DNA of 64,000 nt, from NCBI RefSeq assembly GCF_018449795.1, contig NZ_JAAVVE010000013.1, positions 30,606 through 94,605 of the forward strand. Reading direction: 5' to 3'. The DNA comes from Sphingomonas sp. dw_22. GTDB taxonomy: Bacteria > Pseudomonadota > Alphaproteobacteria > Sphingomonadales > Sphingomonadaceae. Numbering within the stretch: position 1 is the stretch's first letter; each line of letters begins with the position of its first letter. The position numbers and the translations under genes are program-made. Positions 62,714 through 64,000 of the stretch are shown one piece after another. Below the pieces are notes generated by a model. That model was not told where the DNA came from, did not search any database, and worked only from the letters and a program-made list of their open reading frames with translations.

Positions 62714-64000
62714 ATGGGCCAGCACCTCCAGATAGAAGCTCATTGGGAGCGGCTTGAGCATGGCGCGCCGGAGGAGCGTGCGACCTATGCTGGGCTCGGT
62801 ATCCATGTCGGCGATCGTTGGGCAACCGAGGTCGATGATGTTCTGGCGGGCAGAACGGGGCGCCATGTGTATCTTCCCGCCTATCGTTTGGCCGAATGGC
62901 TCACCTGGAATTGGTGGCGGTTGCGATGGGAGCCATTTCGCTCAACGCAAAGCTGGAGACTCGCCCACAATATGGCGGCGATCGGCGGCGGATGGATCTG
63001 GCCGAACGCCGCTGTCATAACCGATGGCAATCACGTCATCCTCCGGCCAATCCCGACCCTTCCTCGATCCAGCGAGCCGTTGCGCTACCTTTCATCACTG
63101 CCGCTTCTTGTGACCGCGCATGACTTCGAAGCGGCCATCGATAATTTTGTGATCCGTGTCCTGGATCAGCTGAGAGGCTCGGAACTTGGCGCGACTAATT
63201 TGAGGGATTTGTGGGATGAGCTCATTGCCGAGCGTTCCGATCCCAAGTTGTCGCGTTTTCGGAAGCTCGAGGCACTGTTGGGCTGGGATCCTGGTGAAGC
63301 AGATGATGCGCTGATCGAGCAGCTCGAGGCTGACAGCGAGGAACTCGGGATTGGTGCAGTGGAGGAGCTCGCTGCAAACGGGGCTGGAGAACGTGCGCCT
63401 CTTGGCCGCGCGGAATTGATGGAAATTGCTGGACGTGAAGGAATCGGCGCCAGGCTGGGAGATGCTGCCACACTTGGGCATGGGTACCAGGGACCTGACC
63501 CGCAAACGCTTTCCTGGTGGCGCGGAGTTCATGCAGCCACGGCCTTGCGTGCGGCGGATAAGCTCGGTGACGACGTTGTAACCGATGACAGGCTTTGTGA
63601 AATGGCGGGCGTGATGAGAGGGGCGACCGATCGACGTATCGGCGGAGTTCCTATATCTTTCGAACTCAATCCATCCGTCATTGTGCTACGTTCCGGGTCT
63701 GGGAGTGCTCGACGCTTTGATCTGGCTCGCATTCTCGGCGACCGTAACATGGAACGGACAGAAGAATCGCTTCGTCCCATCACCCGCGGCCGCACGGATC
63801 GGCAGAACGCGCAGATCGGTTTTGCTGCCGAGCTATTGTGCCCAGTCGAGGCGCTTAAAACGTTCTTGGCCGATGATTTGACTGAGGAAACCTATGACGA
63901 TGCGGCTGATCGTTTTGGCGTTTCTACCGACATCGTGAGAATGCAGCTTTTGGCAAACCACATCCTCGGGCGCAGAGACGATCAGCGATCTTGGGAATGA
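62714..64000 (+). CDS. 428-aa protein with a C-terminal ImmA/IrrE-like region lacking the zinc motif
   Basis: Starts at ATG 62714 and ends with TGA at the last base of the window. The N-terminal two-thirds (HVYLPAYRLAEWLTWNWWRLRWEP, GGGWIWPNAAVITDGNHVILRPIP, then an acidic helical middle) match no family I know. The C-terminus reads RRFDLARILGDRN (HExxH replaced by ARILGD, residues 338-343), then RTDRQNAQIGFAAELLCPVEALKTFL...DAADRFGVSTDIVRMQLLANHILG, which follows the ImmA/IrrE peptidase pattern. With zinc ligands missing it may be a pseudo-peptidase sensor or antitoxin-like protein. Lower GC and an island setting suggest transfer. Confidence 0.75.
   Translation: MGQHLQIEAHWERLEHGAPEERATYAGLGIHVGDRWATEVDDVLAGRTGRHVYLPAYRLAEWLTWNWWRLRWEPFRSTQSWRLAHNMAAIGGGWIWPNAAVITDGNHVILRPIPTLPRSSEPLRYLSSLPLLVTAHDFEAAIDNFVIRVLDQLRGSELGATNLRDLWDELIAERSDPKLSRFRKLEALLGWDPGEADDALIEQLEADSEELGIGAVEELAANGAGERAPLGRAELMEIAGREGIGARLGDAATLGHGYQGPDPQTLSWWRGVHAATALRAADKLGDDVVTDDRLCEMAGVMRGATDRRIGGVPISFELNPSVIVLRSGSGSARRFDLARILGDRNMERTEESLRPITRGRTDRQNAQIGFAAELLCPVEALKTFLADDLTEETYDDAADRFGVSTDIVRMQLLANHILGRRDDQRSWE

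Overview
The window looks like a chromosomal segment of a Sphingomonas-type alphaproteobacterium (order Sphingomonadales). I infer this from the high GC content, six TonB-dependent receptors in about 50 kb, dense co-directional operons with 1-4 nt stop/start overlaps, and cobalamin, organosulfur and polysaccharide scavenging loci typical of that group. The right end (from about 55.9 kb) is more AT-rich and holds secreted adhesins, gene remnants and an island boundary.

Layout. 1-6.6 kb: C4-dicarboxylate uptake (sensor kinase dctB, partial, divergent from transporter dctA), followed by a TonB receptor and an SGNH-type hydrolase. Tandem TGTGYGG inverted repeats lie between dctB and dctA. 6.6-18.3 kb: a large cobalamin locus on the minus strand in two transcription units, each behind a cobalamin riboswitch: cobO-cobB, and btuB-membrane protein-DUF1636-cobT-phosphatase-cobS-cobC-cobD-cobQ-cobU. 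Corrin-ring genes are absent, so the locus covers uptake, adenosylation, amidation and nucleotide-loop assembly. 18.4-32.5 kb: an organosulfur regulon, with an Rrf2 regulator, ssuD, a minus-strand operon (TonB receptor, FMN monooxygenase, TauD/AtsK-like dioxygenase, ssuA, ssuC, ssuB), a cysteine-synthase-like gene, and a sulfatase next to its formylglycine-generating enzyme. A DUF1254-type gene there is broken by one in-frame TGA. Two near-identical 23-bp inverted repeats precede the two main transcription units.

32.6-43.9 kb: a short-chain dehydrogenase; an operon of TonB receptor, DUF6250-like and rhamnogalacturonan-lyase-like proteins; and a TonB receptor with a phytase-like esterase. 44.5-50.4 kb: a small lipoprotein, a TonB receptor with a CehA/McbA-type PHP hydrolase, and a divergent TetR-type regulator without a standard start codon. 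Decayed LysR and GlxA-type regulator genes lie nearby. 51-59.9 kb: a two-partner secretion pair with a Thr-Pro repeat linker, an L,D-transpeptidase, and a classical autotransporter.

59.9-64 kb: a histidine-kinase remnant, then two degenerate copies of the 3' part of a tRNA-Lys gene, each followed by three similarly spaced GTAAA repeats. I read these as attachment sites of integrated elements. Beyond them are a small excisionase-like HTH protein and a 428-aa protein whose C-terminus resembles ImmA/IrrE peptidases but lacks the HExxH zinc motif. This pair is the best candidate for something undescribed.
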